From Pseudomonadales bacterium (GTDB lineage Bacteria > Pseudomonadota > Gammaproteobacteria > Pseudomonadales > Azotimanducaceae): a stretch of DNA of 64,000 bases. Below, one piece after another: positions 54,286-62,971 of this stretch (the first letter of the stretch is position 1; every line of letters begins with the position of its first letter). Location of the stretch: NCBI GenBank assembly GCA_017642855.1, contig JAEPOO010000001.1:2085469-2149468 (forward strand), in the 5' to 3' direction. The notes under the pieces were generated by a model, which was not told where the DNA came from, made no database searches, and saw only the letters and a list, made by a program, of their open reading frames with translations. Both the position numbers and the translations under genes were made by a program.

Positions 54286-55326
54286 GTGTGCGCAGCCCAG
54301 CGTACACCGGTGGAAAAGGTCTATTTTAGTCAAAAACCGAACTCGACTGTAGTGATTCCTGAACTCTTTATCGCCATTTCTTTACTTGCTGCCATCCTGG
54401 CCACCATTTTTTGGTTCGCGCCAAGACCAAGACTCAATTCGGACGCACCAAAGTCCCAGGTGCCTGCTAATTTTTCACTGGAATCACTGCCCGAGTGGCT
54501 GCATGAACACGAGCAATCCCACGGATCAGTGATCGAAGGAGCAGAGGCCACCATCGATTGGGCAACAAAACCTGAAGTGACCGAGCTTTGTGTGCTCTAT
54601 GTCCACGGTTTCTCGGCCACTCGCCAGGAAATTGCGCCCATACCCGAAAAAGTCGCTGCTCACTTTGGCGCCAATGTCGTTCATACCCGTCTTGCCGGGC
54701 ACGGTCTGTCCGAGAACCCGATGGCAGCGACCGCTGAAGACTGGCTGCAGTCCATGGTCGACGCCTGGGAAATTGCCTCCCGCATCGGCAAAAAGGTCGT
54801 CATCATTGCGGTATCCACCGGTGCGCCACTCAGCATCTGGCTGAACGAACAGGTCATCGAAAAAGATCGGGTGCACAGCTTCATCTTCCTTTCGCCGAAC
54901 TTTCGTATTCGCAACCCATTCGGTTTTCTGCTGACCTGGCCCTGGGCTGAATCCTGGGTGCCACTCGTCATTGGCAGGGAGCACAGCTGGGAGCCTGAAA
55001 ACGAGATGGCCGCGCGTTACTGGACCAATCGCTACGAGACTCAAGCAGTCATCGAGATGCAGAAGGTCGTGGATTGGGCATCTAAACTAAAACCAGACGC
55101 CGAGCAGGCACCCATGGCGACTCTGTATATGGAGGATGACCCCACCATCAATCATACCGCCGCGGTAGCGTTCCATCGCCGCTGGCCGGCCGGGGATAAA
55201 CAGCTGCATCGAGTCACCCTGGATGCGCAGAATCCCCAGCATGTGTTCGCCGGGGACATCACCGCGCCACACAGAACTGACTGGTGCGTCGACGTTTGCA
55301 CCCGTTTTATTGAAGGCATACGCTAA
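54286..55326 (+). CDS. Membrane-anchored alpha/beta hydrolase
   Basis: A 346-residue protein with an N-terminal membrane anchor (VVIPELFIAISLLAAILATIFWF). The hydrolase body has VLYVHGFSATRQEI (HG oxyanion motif), a nucleophile elbow IIAVSTGAPLSI with Ser near 174, and TLYMEDDPTIN and HVFAGD for Asp and His. The elbow is SxG preceded by V rather than the usual G-x-S-x-G, which is a variant. The start is uncertain: GTG 54286, GTG 54310 and GTG 54352 are all possible and none has a good Shine-Dalgarno. It diverges from smc. Confidence 0.82.
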   Translation: MCAAQRTPVEKVYFSQKPNSTVVIPELFIAISLLAAILATIFWFAPRPRLNSDAPKSQVPANFSLESLPEWLHEHEQSHGSVIEGAEATIDWATKPEVTELCVLYVHGFSATRQEIAPIPEKVAAHFGANVVHTRLAGHGLSENPMAATAEDWLQSMVDAWEIASRIGKKVVIIAVSTGAPLSIWLNEQVIEKDRVHSFIFLSPNFRIRNPFGFLLTWPWAESWVPLVIGREHSWEPENEMAARYWTNRYETQAVIEMQKVVDWASKLKPDAEQAPMATLYMEDDPTINHTAAVAFHRRWPAGDKQLHRVTLDAQNPQHVFAGDITAPHRTDWCVDVCTRFIEGIR

Positions 55327-55350
55327 CCACTTTCCTGACAGGAGCCCTTC

Positions 55351-56244
55351 ATGATTCCGACACTTCCCTTCGGTCGAACTGGCCACGATAGTTCACGCAT
55401 CATTTTTGGCGCTGCGGCGCTCGGGGGCATGAGACAGGCACGCGCTGACAGCACCATCGAAATCGTTCGGGATGCCGGTATCAATCATTTCGATACCGCA
55501 GCGAGCTATGGTGATTCAGAACTCAGACTCGCGGATTTCCTGCAGGACCACAGGAACGACATCTTTCTCGCCAGCAAAACCGGCGACAGGAATGGCTCTG
55601 ATGCCAGAGCCAGCATCGAACGATCACTTGAGCGGATGCAGATCGACCACATAGACCTGATCCAGTTCCACAATCTGGCACAGGACGCTGACTGGGAAAC
55701 AGTCATGTCCGAAGGCGGTGCCCTGGAAGCGGCTATCAAGGCACAGGAAGAAGGACTGGTGAAGCACATCGGCGTGACCGGTCACGGAACACGAATTGCA
55801 GAAATGCACCTGAAGAGTCTGGCTCGTTTCGACTTTGCTTCCGTACTTTTGCCCTACAACTACCTGCAGATGCAGGAAGCGCGGTATCGCAATGAATTCG
55901 AGGAACTCTATGCCCTCTGCCAGGAGAAAGGTGTGGCGATGCAGACGATCAAATCCATCGCGAAACGACGCTGGCGCGAAGATGATAAATCCCCCCGGTT
56001 CAGCTGGTACGAACCCCATCGCGATGACGACATCATCGAAAGAGCGGTGCACTTTGTGCTGAAGCGAGAGGGCCTGTTTCTGAACACTACCAGCGACGCC
56101 AGGCTGCTGCCGAAGATTTTTGCCGCCGCCGAATCGTTCAATCACGGCGTGTCAGATCATCTGGATGCCGAGGTAGCAAGTGATAACAGCGGCGATGCAG
56201 AACCTCTGTTTATCCGCGGGCAAACAGACGACGTTAGAGTCTAG
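55351..56244 (+). CDS. Aldo/keto reductase
   Basis: A 297-residue TIM-barrel oxidoreductase. INHFDTAASYGDSE has the catalytic Asp and Tyr, FLASKTGD the Lys, and IDLIQFHN the His of the tetrad. The C-terminal NADPH loop region is altered and short, with RRWREDDKSPRFSWYEP. It is convergent with larB and homologous in fold to the Tat-exported reductase at 58978-60204, so two members flank the lar genes. The substrate is unknown. Confidence 0.9.
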   Translation: MIPTLPFGRTGHDSSRIIFGAAALGGMRQARADSTIEIVRDAGINHFDTAASYGDSELRLADFLQDHRNDIFLASKTGDRNGSDARASIERSLERMQIDHIDLIQFHNLAQDADWETVMSEGGALEAAIKAQEEGLVKHIGVTGHGTRIAEMHLKSLARFDFASVLLPYNYLQMQEARYRNEFEELYALCQEKGVAMQTIKSIAKRRWREDDKSPRFSWYEPHRDDDIIERAVHFVLKREGLFLNTTSDARLLPKIFAAAESFNHGVSDHLDAEVASDNSGDAEPLFIRGQTDDVRV

Positions 56245-56259
56245 CTCCCGGTAACGACA

Positions 56260-56919
56260 TTAAGAAAAACTGTTCAGAATCCGAATGGCGGCTGAAGCCG
56301 CACCATATCCGTTGTCAATGTTGGTCACGGTCACGCCTGGTGCACAGCTGACCAGCAGCGACCTCAACGCGGTTTCCCCGCCTTTCACCATGCCGTAACC
56401 GACAGACGTTGGCACCGCAATCAGCGCGGCAGGGACGAGCCCACCGAGTACCGTCGGCAACGCCGCGTCCATACCGGCGACACAGATGATGATTTTGCAG
56501 GCACGCAACTCGTCGAGCCGCTCAGTAATTCGCCAGAGTCCAGCCACACCCACATCATGAACTTCCAAAGCTTCGTGGCCATAAAACTGCAGGGTTCTCA
56601 ACGCTTCCCGGGCAACAGGCAGGTCCGTGCTGCCACCGGTAACCACGGCCAGAGGCACACTGGCCTTATGTTCACGCGGTAAGTGATAGGCCGTCCTCGA
56701 TACCTCATCGTACTCGAGGGTTCCCGGAAATTTCTGCTCCAACACCGAGAACTGGTTGTTCGACAGCCGGGTAAACAACATGGGCCGCTCGGCATCCATG
56801 ATCGTCCGACAGATGGTTTCCAACTGATCGTCACTTTTACCCTGGCAGAAAACCGCTTCCGCCAAGCCGGTCCGGCTCTCCCGGTCAAAATCCAGGTTCA
56901 CATCTTTGATATCACTCAC
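56260..56919 (-). CDS. larB: LarB: nicotinate adenine dinucleotide carboxylase/hydrolase
   Basis: This 219-residue protein belongs to the AIR-carboxylase-like LarB family. AVVTGGSTDLPVAREA, ALEVHDVGVAGLWRI, ICVAGMDAALPTVLGGL and AVPTSVGYG are the family motifs for phosphate and carbonate handling. LarB carboxylates the pyridinium ring of NaAD and releases AMP, the first step to the nickel-pincer nucleotide cofactor. It starts GTG 56919 overlapping the larE stop by four bases. It is last in the AKR-larC-larE-larB operon. Confidence 0.93.
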   Translation of the reverse strand: MSDIKDVNLDFDRESRTGLAEAVFCQGKSDDQLETICRTIMDAERPMLFTRLSNNQFSVLEQKFPGTLEYDEVSRTAYHLPREHKASVPLAVVTGGSTDLPVAREALRTLQFYGHEALEVHDVGVAGLWRITERLDELRACKIIICVAGMDAALPTVLGGLVPAALIAVPTSVGYGMVKGGETALRSLLVSCAPGVTVTNIDNGYGAASAAIRILNSFS

Positions 56920-57752
56920 GCCGGCGACTCCGTGACTTCCAGTGTCTCAATCAGAAAAGCACTGCCTTTCTCGTAAGGTTCGAACACGACCGAGGCCACC
57001 TGATTCGAAAATCCCGCCGCGGTGAACTGGTCAACGACAGTACCCGAAAACTTTTCTGCCAGCATGTCAAAGTCGATGGCGCTGATCGTTTCGACCTGGA
57101 TGGCCACCTCATTCTCACGGATGCGACAGCGAATGCCTTTCAGCGCCATTTCCAGCGACAACCCTTGCCACAGCAATTCTTCAACTTCGTTGATGACGGG
57201 CAACATCTTTTCGTCAATGGGAATACCTGTCGTGACCCTGCTGGATAGGCAAGGTGCTGCCGGCAGGTCTTTAAGATCATGTAGACCGAGCTCGTTGGCC
57301 ACTTCACGCAGCATCGCTTTACTCACACCAACTTCGACATAAGGGTGGCATACCTGGTGTTCTTCCGCGGCGATCAGACCTGGCCGGTAATCACCAAGAT
57401 CATCCGTGTTTGTGCCGGATGCGACGGCCAGTTCCGTGTTCTCAACGACCGTGTCATACAGATTCGTTTTACAGAAGTAACAACGGTTTGCCGGATTGGC
57501 CAGGTACTCCGGGTCATGCATCTCGCCCGCATCGATCACGTTAAGCGACCAGCCTTCTTTTTCTGCATGCGCTTTCACCCGGTCTGTTGCCTGACCCGGC
57601 ACTGCCGGTGATATGGCATGGAAGATCTGGGTATCAGGATTCGCCCGATGCGCAATCACCGCAAGGGTCATGCTGTCGACGCCCCCACTCACGGCGACGG
57701 CCATGGGCGGCCTGCTACGGAAGTAATCCTGAAGTGCCTGTAACGCGCTCAT
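56916..57752 (-). CDS. larE: LarE: ATP-dependent sulfur transferase for nickel-pincer cofactor
   Basis: A 278-residue PP-loop enzyme. VSGGVDSMTLA (residues 21-31) binds ATP. Three Cys are arranged as C91-x2-C94 (NRCYFCKTN) and C168 (APCLSSR). LarE adds two sulfurs to the carboxylated pyridinium. In one group of LarE a single Cys is sacrificed; others use a [4Fe-4S] cluster held by three Cys. The three-Cys arrangement here fits the cluster type. It is 12 bases downstream of larC. Confidence 0.93.
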   Translation of the reverse strand: MSALQALQDYFRSRPPMAVAVSGGVDSMTLAVIAHRANPDTQIFHAISPAVPGQATDRVKAHAEKEGWSLNVIDAGEMHDPEYLANPANRCYFCKTNLYDTVVENTELAVASGTNTDDLGDYRPGLIAAEEHQVCHPYVEVGVSKAMLREVANELGLHDLKDLPAAPCLSSRVTTGIPIDEKMLPVINEVEELLWQGLSLEMALKGIRCRIRENEVAIQVETISAIDFDMLAEKFSGTVVDQFTAAGFSNQVASVVFEPYEKGSAFLIETLEVTESPA

Positions 57753-57764
57753 TAATCTGTCTGT

Positions 57765-58964
57765 TTACCCTGCTTGCTCGACCTGCTTGATGGCCAGCGC
57801 CTCCGCTTCCTGTCGAATCTCATGTTGCTCTTTCAGCGACAACTGCTCTGCCATCAGGTCGTCCATCTCAACCTTGGCAGTATAACCCGAGGGCCGTTTT
57901 GCGACCTTCACCCGATACTGACGCTCCCGGACGTAAACGACCACCTCCTCGCGGGGCAGGATCGCGCGCCGAACAGGCTCCCTGCGCACACCCAGTGTTG
58001 TTGTCAGGTTGAAACACTGGGTTGTGACTGTATCCGCACACTCGGGTGTGACCAGAAGCGTGAGAGAAGTCGGTTGTCGACCTTTTTTGCCGGAGACGAT
58101 CTGCTCTGTGACGTCGATAACCCCATCAAGCGCTCTCATTCGGGAAACTGCCTCTGCAATTTCTTCAGGTGTCTGGTCATCCAGCTCGAAGGACAGACGC
58201 ACGATGGTATCTTCCTGCCATGGGAGATCCTGCTCGTTGGCTTCAAACACAGAGACCCGCACCGTATTGGAAATTCCTGGAAATGTCTTCGTGCCAAATC
58301 CATAGCCGGTTCCTTTGAGCACAACGGCATCCGGTCTTCGTGCGGCAGGTTTCAAATACTTGATGATCAGAGCACCTGTCGGCGTCACTCGCTCACCTTC
58401 AATGCCATCATCTGACAAGGCAAAACCTTCCAGCAATCTGGCCGTCGCAGGCGCAGGCACGGGCAATCGTCCATGGGCGGTTTCAACAAAACCGCTGCCA
58501 GCAGGAATGGTTGAGATGCTCCAGGTGGCATTAAGCGCTGCGATCAAATGAGAAGCCAAAACAATGTCGGCAATCGAATCCCAGGCGCCCACTTCATGAA
58601 AAGCCACTGCATCAACTTCTTTGCCGTGGATGGCAGCTTCAACCACCGCAATTTCATGGAACATTGCCAGGGCACCAGATTTCGTTGTGGCATCCAGACC
58701 CGAGTTTGTCAGGGTTTCCCTGATTTCAGAGTAGTGCCGATGGTGATGCCCTTCGCGCTCCTTTGAGGAGACAGAAAATCGTGTGCCCGTGAGCACACCA
58801 TCGTTGAACGGCTCGGAATCGAGCGCAACCAGATCCGGAAATCCTGCCTGTTCGATGATCTTTTCCAGATCACCGCCGAGTTCCGGAAAAGCATCCAGAA
58901 TCGCAGAAATAAACATGTCACCGGACAGGCCACCGACCAGGTCCAGGTGTATATGGATGGTCAT
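57765..58964 (-). CDS. larC: LarC: nickel insertase for the nickel-pincer cofactor
   Basis: A 399-residue protein. DLVGGLSGDMFISA opens the LarC family, a His-rich GHHHRHYSEI (near 72-81) probably binds nickel, AFHEVGAWDSIADIV and GSGFVETAHGRLPVPAPAT follow, and the C-terminal nucleotide-binding domain has TTTLGVRREPVRRAILPR. LarC uses CTP to insert nickel into the dithio-nicotinate nucleotide. Unlike the Lactobacillus gene, which is split by a frameshift, it is a single frame here. It follows the reductase gene by 13 bases. Confidence 0.94.
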   Translation of the reverse strand: MTIHIHLDLVGGLSGDMFISAILDAFPELGGDLEKIIEQAGFPDLVALDSEPFNDGVLTGTRFSVSSKEREGHHHRHYSEIRETLTNSGLDATTKSGALAMFHEIAVVEAAIHGKEVDAVAFHEVGAWDSIADIVLASHLIAALNATWSISTIPAGSGFVETAHGRLPVPAPATARLLEGFALSDDGIEGERVTPTGALIIKYLKPAARRPDAVVLKGTGYGFGTKTFPGISNTVRVSVFEANEQDLPWQEDTIVRLSFELDDQTPEEIAEAVSRMRALDGVIDVTEQIVSGKKGRQPTSLTLLVTPECADTVTTQCFNLTTTLGVRREPVRRAILPREEVVVYVRERQYRVKVAKRPSGYTAKVEMDDLMAEQLSLKEQHEIRQEAEALAIKQVEQAG

Positions 58965-58977
58965 GACGCGCCTGGTA

Positions 58978-60204
58978 TCAGCTCAGCATTTGGTGTGTCG
59001 GCGCACACAAGTCGGCCAGAGGTATCTCATGGGTACAGGCATCACGACAGGGGCTGCCATCACAACTCAGGCAGGCTGAGCCATCCACTGCCAATCGAGC
59101 GTACTCCTGCCGGGCGATGGAGACATCACCGTAGTCCATAGCGTACATACGCATGCGAAGCAGATCGGGGATAGGCACATTGTAAGGACAGCTGCCTTCA
59201 CAATCATTACAGGTGTTACTGCAATAGGTGGCTTCGTTCATCTTCGCGTATTGCTGAAGAAGCGCCATATCGTAGTCAGTCACGGCACCTGACCCTGATG
59301 CACCGAGGAACTCATCCACGTTGTCGCGATTGCGCATCGTAATAATAAGGTTGTCGACCTCCGGCATGTTGAGGACCCAACGGAACGCTGCCTGGGAATA
59401 GGTATAGCCCTGTTTTTCATAGGGCCGCATGTCATTCAATTTCGCGCCACGAAGCACTTTCATGGCAATAATGCCGATATCTTTTTCTTTGGCCTTCGCC
59501 ATCGGTTCCTGAAGCCCCTGCTGGTTAGCGACAAAATCAAAGGCCCGGGTGAATCGCTCGTAGAAGGCCGCATCTTCTCCAAAATTGGTCGCCAGCAGCA
59601 GAACGTCAAACATATCCTGTTCGACTGCATACTCAACGCAATCGACCAGATAACCACCGTGACCGGACATACCGAGATACTTCACTTTGCCCTGAGCTTT
59701 TGCCTTTTCCGCAAACTCATGCCATTCCGGATTCTTCAGTCGATCAACATCGTTGACCGCATGGTTGAAGAAAACGTCCACGTAATCCATCTGTAATCGT
59801 GATAGACACTCATCGAGTCTGCGCATCATAGAGCCAGCACTGTCACGCGCACCCGCCGCGATTTTTGTGGCGACATAGACATCATCACGTCGTCCCTTAA
59901 GGGCGTTACCCATCACGACCTCAGAAGTACCATCACCATAGCTTTCTGCGGTATCGAAGTAGTTGATACCCTGGTCCAACGCGTAGTGCACAAGACCCTC
60001 ATCGCCATGTCTCAGCGGGAAAGAACCAAAGGAAATATCCGCCACTTTCATTTCCGTGCGCCCGAGACGCACATATTTCTTAACGCCTTGCGCGGCATCC
60101 GAACCCAGCGCATTGGCGGCGCCATTGCTGCCGACTGTGATACCGGAGGCAAGGCCAGTAACTGCACCCAGGCGCAAAAAGGCGCGACGATCTACTTTTC
60201 TCAT
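58978..60204 (-). CDS. Tat-exported aldo/keto reductase with two [4Fe-4S] sites
   Basis: A 408-residue protein starting MRKVDRRAFLRLGAV, a twin-arginine signal (RRAFL), then an aldo/keto reductase barrel (YFDTAESYGDGTSE, YVATKIA, DVFFNHAV). The C-terminal domain carries two cluster motifs, CSNTCNDCEGSC (near 340-351) and CLSCDGSPCRDAC (near 383-395), as in ferredoxin-like reductases of this family. Because of the Tat signal, the Fe-S and any nucleotide cofactor are folded in before export. I chose ATG 60204; longer readings lack the signal context, and AGGAGAG precedes it. It is the first gene of the lar operon. Confidence 0.92.
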   Translation of the reverse strand: MRKVDRRAFLRLGAVTGLASGITVGSNGAANALGSDAAQGVKKYVRLGRTEMKVADISFGSFPLRHGDEGLVHYALDQGINYFDTAESYGDGTSEVVMGNALKGRRDDVYVATKIAAGARDSAGSMMRRLDECLSRLQMDYVDVFFNHAVNDVDRLKNPEWHEFAEKAKAQGKVKYLGMSGHGGYLVDCVEYAVEQDMFDVLLLATNFGEDAAFYERFTRAFDFVANQQGLQEPMAKAKEKDIGIIAMKVLRGAKLNDMRPYEKQGYTYSQAAFRWVLNMPEVDNLIITMRNRDNVDEFLGASGSGAVTDYDMALLQQYAKMNEATYCSNTCNDCEGSCPYNVPIPDLLRMRMYAMDYGDVSIARQEYARLAVDGSACLSCDGSPCRDACTHEIPLADLCAPTHQMLS

Positions 60205-60328
60205 GAGGTTCTCTCTCCTAGAAGTAAGGCAAGGTCCGTTCAGACAAGACACTACCCTTACCAGGATACGCTGACAAGAAGGTACAATCGATCCGAAGCG
60301 CCGTTGGCTCAGAATCGGACAAAGGGAC

Positions 60329-60892
60329 ATGAAAATAGGTTTGATCGCCGATACCCATATGCCAGGCACCATAGATGCCCTGTGGCCGCATGCGTCATCG
60401 GTGTTTCGTGGCGTCGATATGATCCTTCACGCAGGCGATCTGCACACGTTGGATATCGTCGATCACCTGTCGGAGATGGCACCCACCTATGTATCGCGAG
60501 GTAACGGCGATGTGGGCATCGAGGATGACCGGTTACAGGAAACCTGGATGCTGGAAGCCAGCGGTATACAGATCGGGATGATCCATCACTTTCCTTCACC
60601 CGCACGAAAACCACCCGAGCATCTGGAGAGATACCTCAACAAACACTTTCCGGAGCAGCATCCAGACGTTCTGGTCTACGGCCACACCCATCTGGAAGAC
60701 GTGAGAAGCGTCAATAACCGCTTGTTCATTAATCCCGGATCGCCGACTCTGCCTCGAAACCAATCCCTCCGACCCGGAACACTGGGTGTCATGGAAATCG
60801 AAGCAAACCACATTCACACACGACTCATGCAACTGACCGACCAGGGTGTCGAAGAACACGAGCAGTTCGCCGCTCACATCCACCCCAGGTAA
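60329..60892 (+). CDS. YfcE/MJ0936-type metallophosphoesterase
   Basis: The 187-residue phosphodiesterase has metal-binding motifs IADTHMPG, LHAGDLHT, SRGNGDVG and VYGHTHLED in the usual order. This is the compact YfcE-like fold that hydrolyses phosphodiesters with Mn. It diverges from the Tat reductase gene across 125 bases. The substrate is not deduced. Confidence 0.93.
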   Translation: MKIGLIADTHMPGTIDALWPHASSVFRGVDMILHAGDLHTLDIVDHLSEMAPTYVSRGNGDVGIEDDRLQETWMLEASGIQIGMIHHFPSPARKPPEHLERYLNKHFPEQHPDVLVYGHTHLEDVRSVNNRLFINPGSPTLPRNQSLRPGTLGVMEIEANHIHTRLMQLTDQGVEEHEQFAAHIHPR

Positions 60893-61026
60893 CGCGACGT
60901 CTCTGATAGGCATCCATATCGGCTTTTTATTTTCTGGCTCAAGGCCGTTATTGCCTTGCACAAAATTTAGGGCTGTGGCAGTTTCCGTTACTGTTTACAT
61001 CGGCCAATCAGAACCCGGCACCCACA

Positions 61027-61656
61027 TTGATACTCGATCTGCATACCCATTCCATCAAGTCTGACGACGGTCGCGCCAAAGTAGAGAACTACTGCAAATG
61101 GGTGCGCTCCAAAGATGTGCCGATCGATGGTTTCGTTCTGACCGAGCATCGGCAGCATGACTTCGAATCCGATTACTCCGCATTGGCTGAACAACACGAT
61201 CTCGTCATTCTGAAAGGCAGCGAGGTGGAAACCGAGTACGGTCACGTCCTCGTATTCGGCGTCACCGAGGCACTGACTGAAGCTTTCGACTTCAGCCGAA
61301 TCGACCTGCCCCTGGAGATGGTCCTGGAAACCAGCGAAGCCCACGGCGCGGTGGCCGTACCCTGCCATCCAGGCCGGCCAAGAGTTGGCATGTTTGCGCA
61401 TACCGAAGAACTGGGTATTCCCCAGGGTGTGAAGATCGTGGAGATCTATAACGGCGGCAGCCGGGACAACGAAGATAAAATTGCCATCGACAACGCGGAT
61501 GAACTCGGCTACCTGGGTATTGGCGGCAGTGACTCACACATTGTCAGTCACATTGGTCGATGTGCCACGGCATTCCGTCAGGACATCAAGACCATGGATG
61601 ACCTGGTTGGCGCACTAAAATCCGGCGAATTTGAAGCCGTTACTTTTAAACACTGA
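61027..61656 (+). CDS. PHP-domain metallophosphoesterase
   Basis: The 209-residue protein has the PHP motifs LDLHTHSIKSD, VLTEHRQHD, LKGSEVETEYGHVL, PCHPGRP and GIGGSDSHIV, providing nine metal-ligand residues of the trinuclear site. Such stand-alone PHP proteins cleave nucleotide or oligonucleotide phosphates. The start is TTG 61027, the only candidate that keeps the first HxH motif. The 134 bases before it hold nothing I recognise. Confidence 0.87.
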   Translation: MILDLHTHSIKSDDGRAKVENYCKWVRSKDVPIDGFVLTEHRQHDFESDYSALAEQHDLVILKGSEVETEYGHVLVFGVTEALTEAFDFSRIDLPLEMVLETSEAHGAVAVPCHPGRPRVGMFAHTEELGIPQGVKIVEIYNGGSRDNEDKIAIDNADELGYLGIGGSDSHIVSHIGRCATAFRQDIKTMDDLVGALKSGEFEAVTFKH

Positions 61657-61690
61657 GTCACAAACACTAAATCAGCCGTCTGGAGAATCC

Positions 61691-62128
61691 ATGGACGCGG
61701 ATATTGAAGAGATTCGTGGCAAGTTCCTGAATCTAGATTTCGACGAAAAGCAGTTTCACGTAGATCCTGCCGTCACCACGGAGTACGCCCGATTGTGTGG
61801 CGAGACAGCAGATCGCTTCCTTAATGAATCTCATGAGGATTTTCAGGCGCCTCCGACCTACGTCGCCAGCCTGAGCGGTTCACGCATGCTGCCCGAGAAC
61901 TTTCCTCGGTTCGGCATCGGCATGGATGCCGGCAAAGGCATCGAATGTCTGCAGCCGGTTCGACCTGGCACAACCATTACCGGCAAAACGCATCTGCATG
62001 ACATCTACACAAAAACCGGGCGATCCGGGCGAATGATCTTCGTGGTGACCCGAATCGAGTTCTACGACGAAGCAGGTAACCACCTCGCCAACTCTGACTC
62101 GCGAATGGTGATGAGGGAGAAAAGCTAA
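61691..62128 (+). CDS. MaoC-like hot-dog protein (FAS1-dehydratase N-terminal type)
   Basis: A 145-residue single hot-dog domain: FHVDPAVTTEYARLCGETADRFLNESHEDFQAPPTYVASL, then GIECLQPVRPGTTITGKTHLHDIY and FVVTRIEFYDEAGNHLANS. It matches the non-catalytic half of two-subunit R-hydratases (as HadA to HadB). The start ATG 61691 was chosen over the longer frame. Its stop overlaps the next gene as TAATG, so the two proteins are made together and probably form a heterodimer. Confidence 0.85.
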   Translation: MDADIEEIRGKFLNLDFDEKQFHVDPAVTTEYARLCGETADRFLNESHEDFQAPPTYVASLSGSRMLPENFPRFGIGMDAGKGIECLQPVRPGTTITGKTHLHDIYTKTGRSGRMIFVVTRIEFYDEAGNHLANSDSRMVMREKS

Positions 62129-62541
62129 TGCCAATCAACACACTCAGTGACGTTGAATTCGGCGAAGATCTGCCGACTTTTGTTCCCGACACTTCCCTGG
62201 CAACTGGCGCAAATTTTGCGAAGCTGGTGGGCTGGGATGGTCCTCGATTCACCGACCATGAAGCCGCGAAGAAAGAAGGTCTGGCCGGCGCGATGATCCC
62301 AGGCATTTTGAGCCAGGGTTATCTGATTGCCATGATTCACAACTGGGCGCCACCGGCGGAGATCATCACGGTCGATACCGTCTTTCGCGCACCGGTGATG
62401 GCGGACGACGCTCACACCATTACCGGTGTGGTCACCGACATCGACGAGGATGCCGGTACCGTTGAGATCGATCTGACGGTTTCTAACGAGAAAAGTGAGA
62501 CGCGCGTGTTCGGTACCGCGACCGTTCGGCTACCAACCTAG
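62128..62541 (+). CDS. MaoC-like hot-dog hydratase subunit
   Basis: The 137-residue protein is the second hot-dog domain of the pair. Usual MaoC enzymes have D-x-N-P-x-H-x-D and IxHG. Here the same region reads WDGPRFTDHEAAKKEG...MIPGIL, so the His of the D/H pair is replaced by Phe and the later HG is PG. Either the active site differs or the heterodimer has another role. It converges on the DUF35 gene and overlaps it by four bases. Confidence 0.83.
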   Translation: MPINTLSDVEFGEDLPTFVPDTSLATGANFAKLVGWDGPRFTDHEAAKKEGLAGAMIPGILSQGYLIAMIHNWAPPAEIITVDTVFRAPVMADDAHTITGVVTDIDEDAGTVEIDLTVSNEKSETRVFGTATVRLPT

Positions 62542-62969
62542 CGCTTCACAGGGCGGAAAAGCGGTATACAGAGCGCTTCGTGTTCTTCCCACTCTATTTC
62601 AACTTCCTGACCGATGAATACATCGTTTAGTGGATCGTCGACACCGACCACATTACTGAGAATGCGCGGACCTTCTTCAAGGTCAATCCAGGCCACCGCA
62701 TACGGCACCAGGTTTCTGAAAAACGGGTGGTAACTCTGGCGAACAACGCTGTAGCTGTAAACGGTTGCTCGACCGGATGCGGTTTTCCACTCGAGCTCTT
62801 CTGATCCGCAGCCCAGATAGTATCTGCGTGGATAAAAGACGACTTTTCCACTTGACGGGCAAACCTGATACTTAAACGCTTTGTCTTTTGTCGCCTGCCA
62901 GAATGGCTGTGTATCCAATTCATTCAGCTTAGGTAGCGGCCTCGTCGGGACCTTCTTTTGTTCAGCCAT
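62538..62969 (-). CDS. DUF35 OB-fold protein with degenerate zinc ribbon
   Basis: The 143-residue protein has the DUF35 pattern: an N-terminal helix, a rubredoxin-like ribbon, then an OB fold (SGRATVYSYSVVRQSYHPFFRNLVPYAVAWIDLEEGPRILSNVVG). The zinc ribbon normally has two CxxC pairs; here only CPSS and LGC remain, so zinc binding is doubtful. DUF35 proteins partner thiolase-fold enzymes, for example in steroid side-chain aldolases. Its gene follows the thiolase-fold gene by two bases, which agrees with such a complex. Confidence 0.87.
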   Translation of the reverse strand: MAEQKKVPTRPLPKLNELDTQPFWQATKDKAFKYQVCPSSGKVVFYPRRYYLGCGSEELEWKTASGRATVYSYSVVRQSYHPFFRNLVPYAVAWIDLEEGPRILSNVVGVDDPLNDVFIGQEVEIEWEEHEALCIPLFRPVKR

Positions 62970-62971
62970 AG

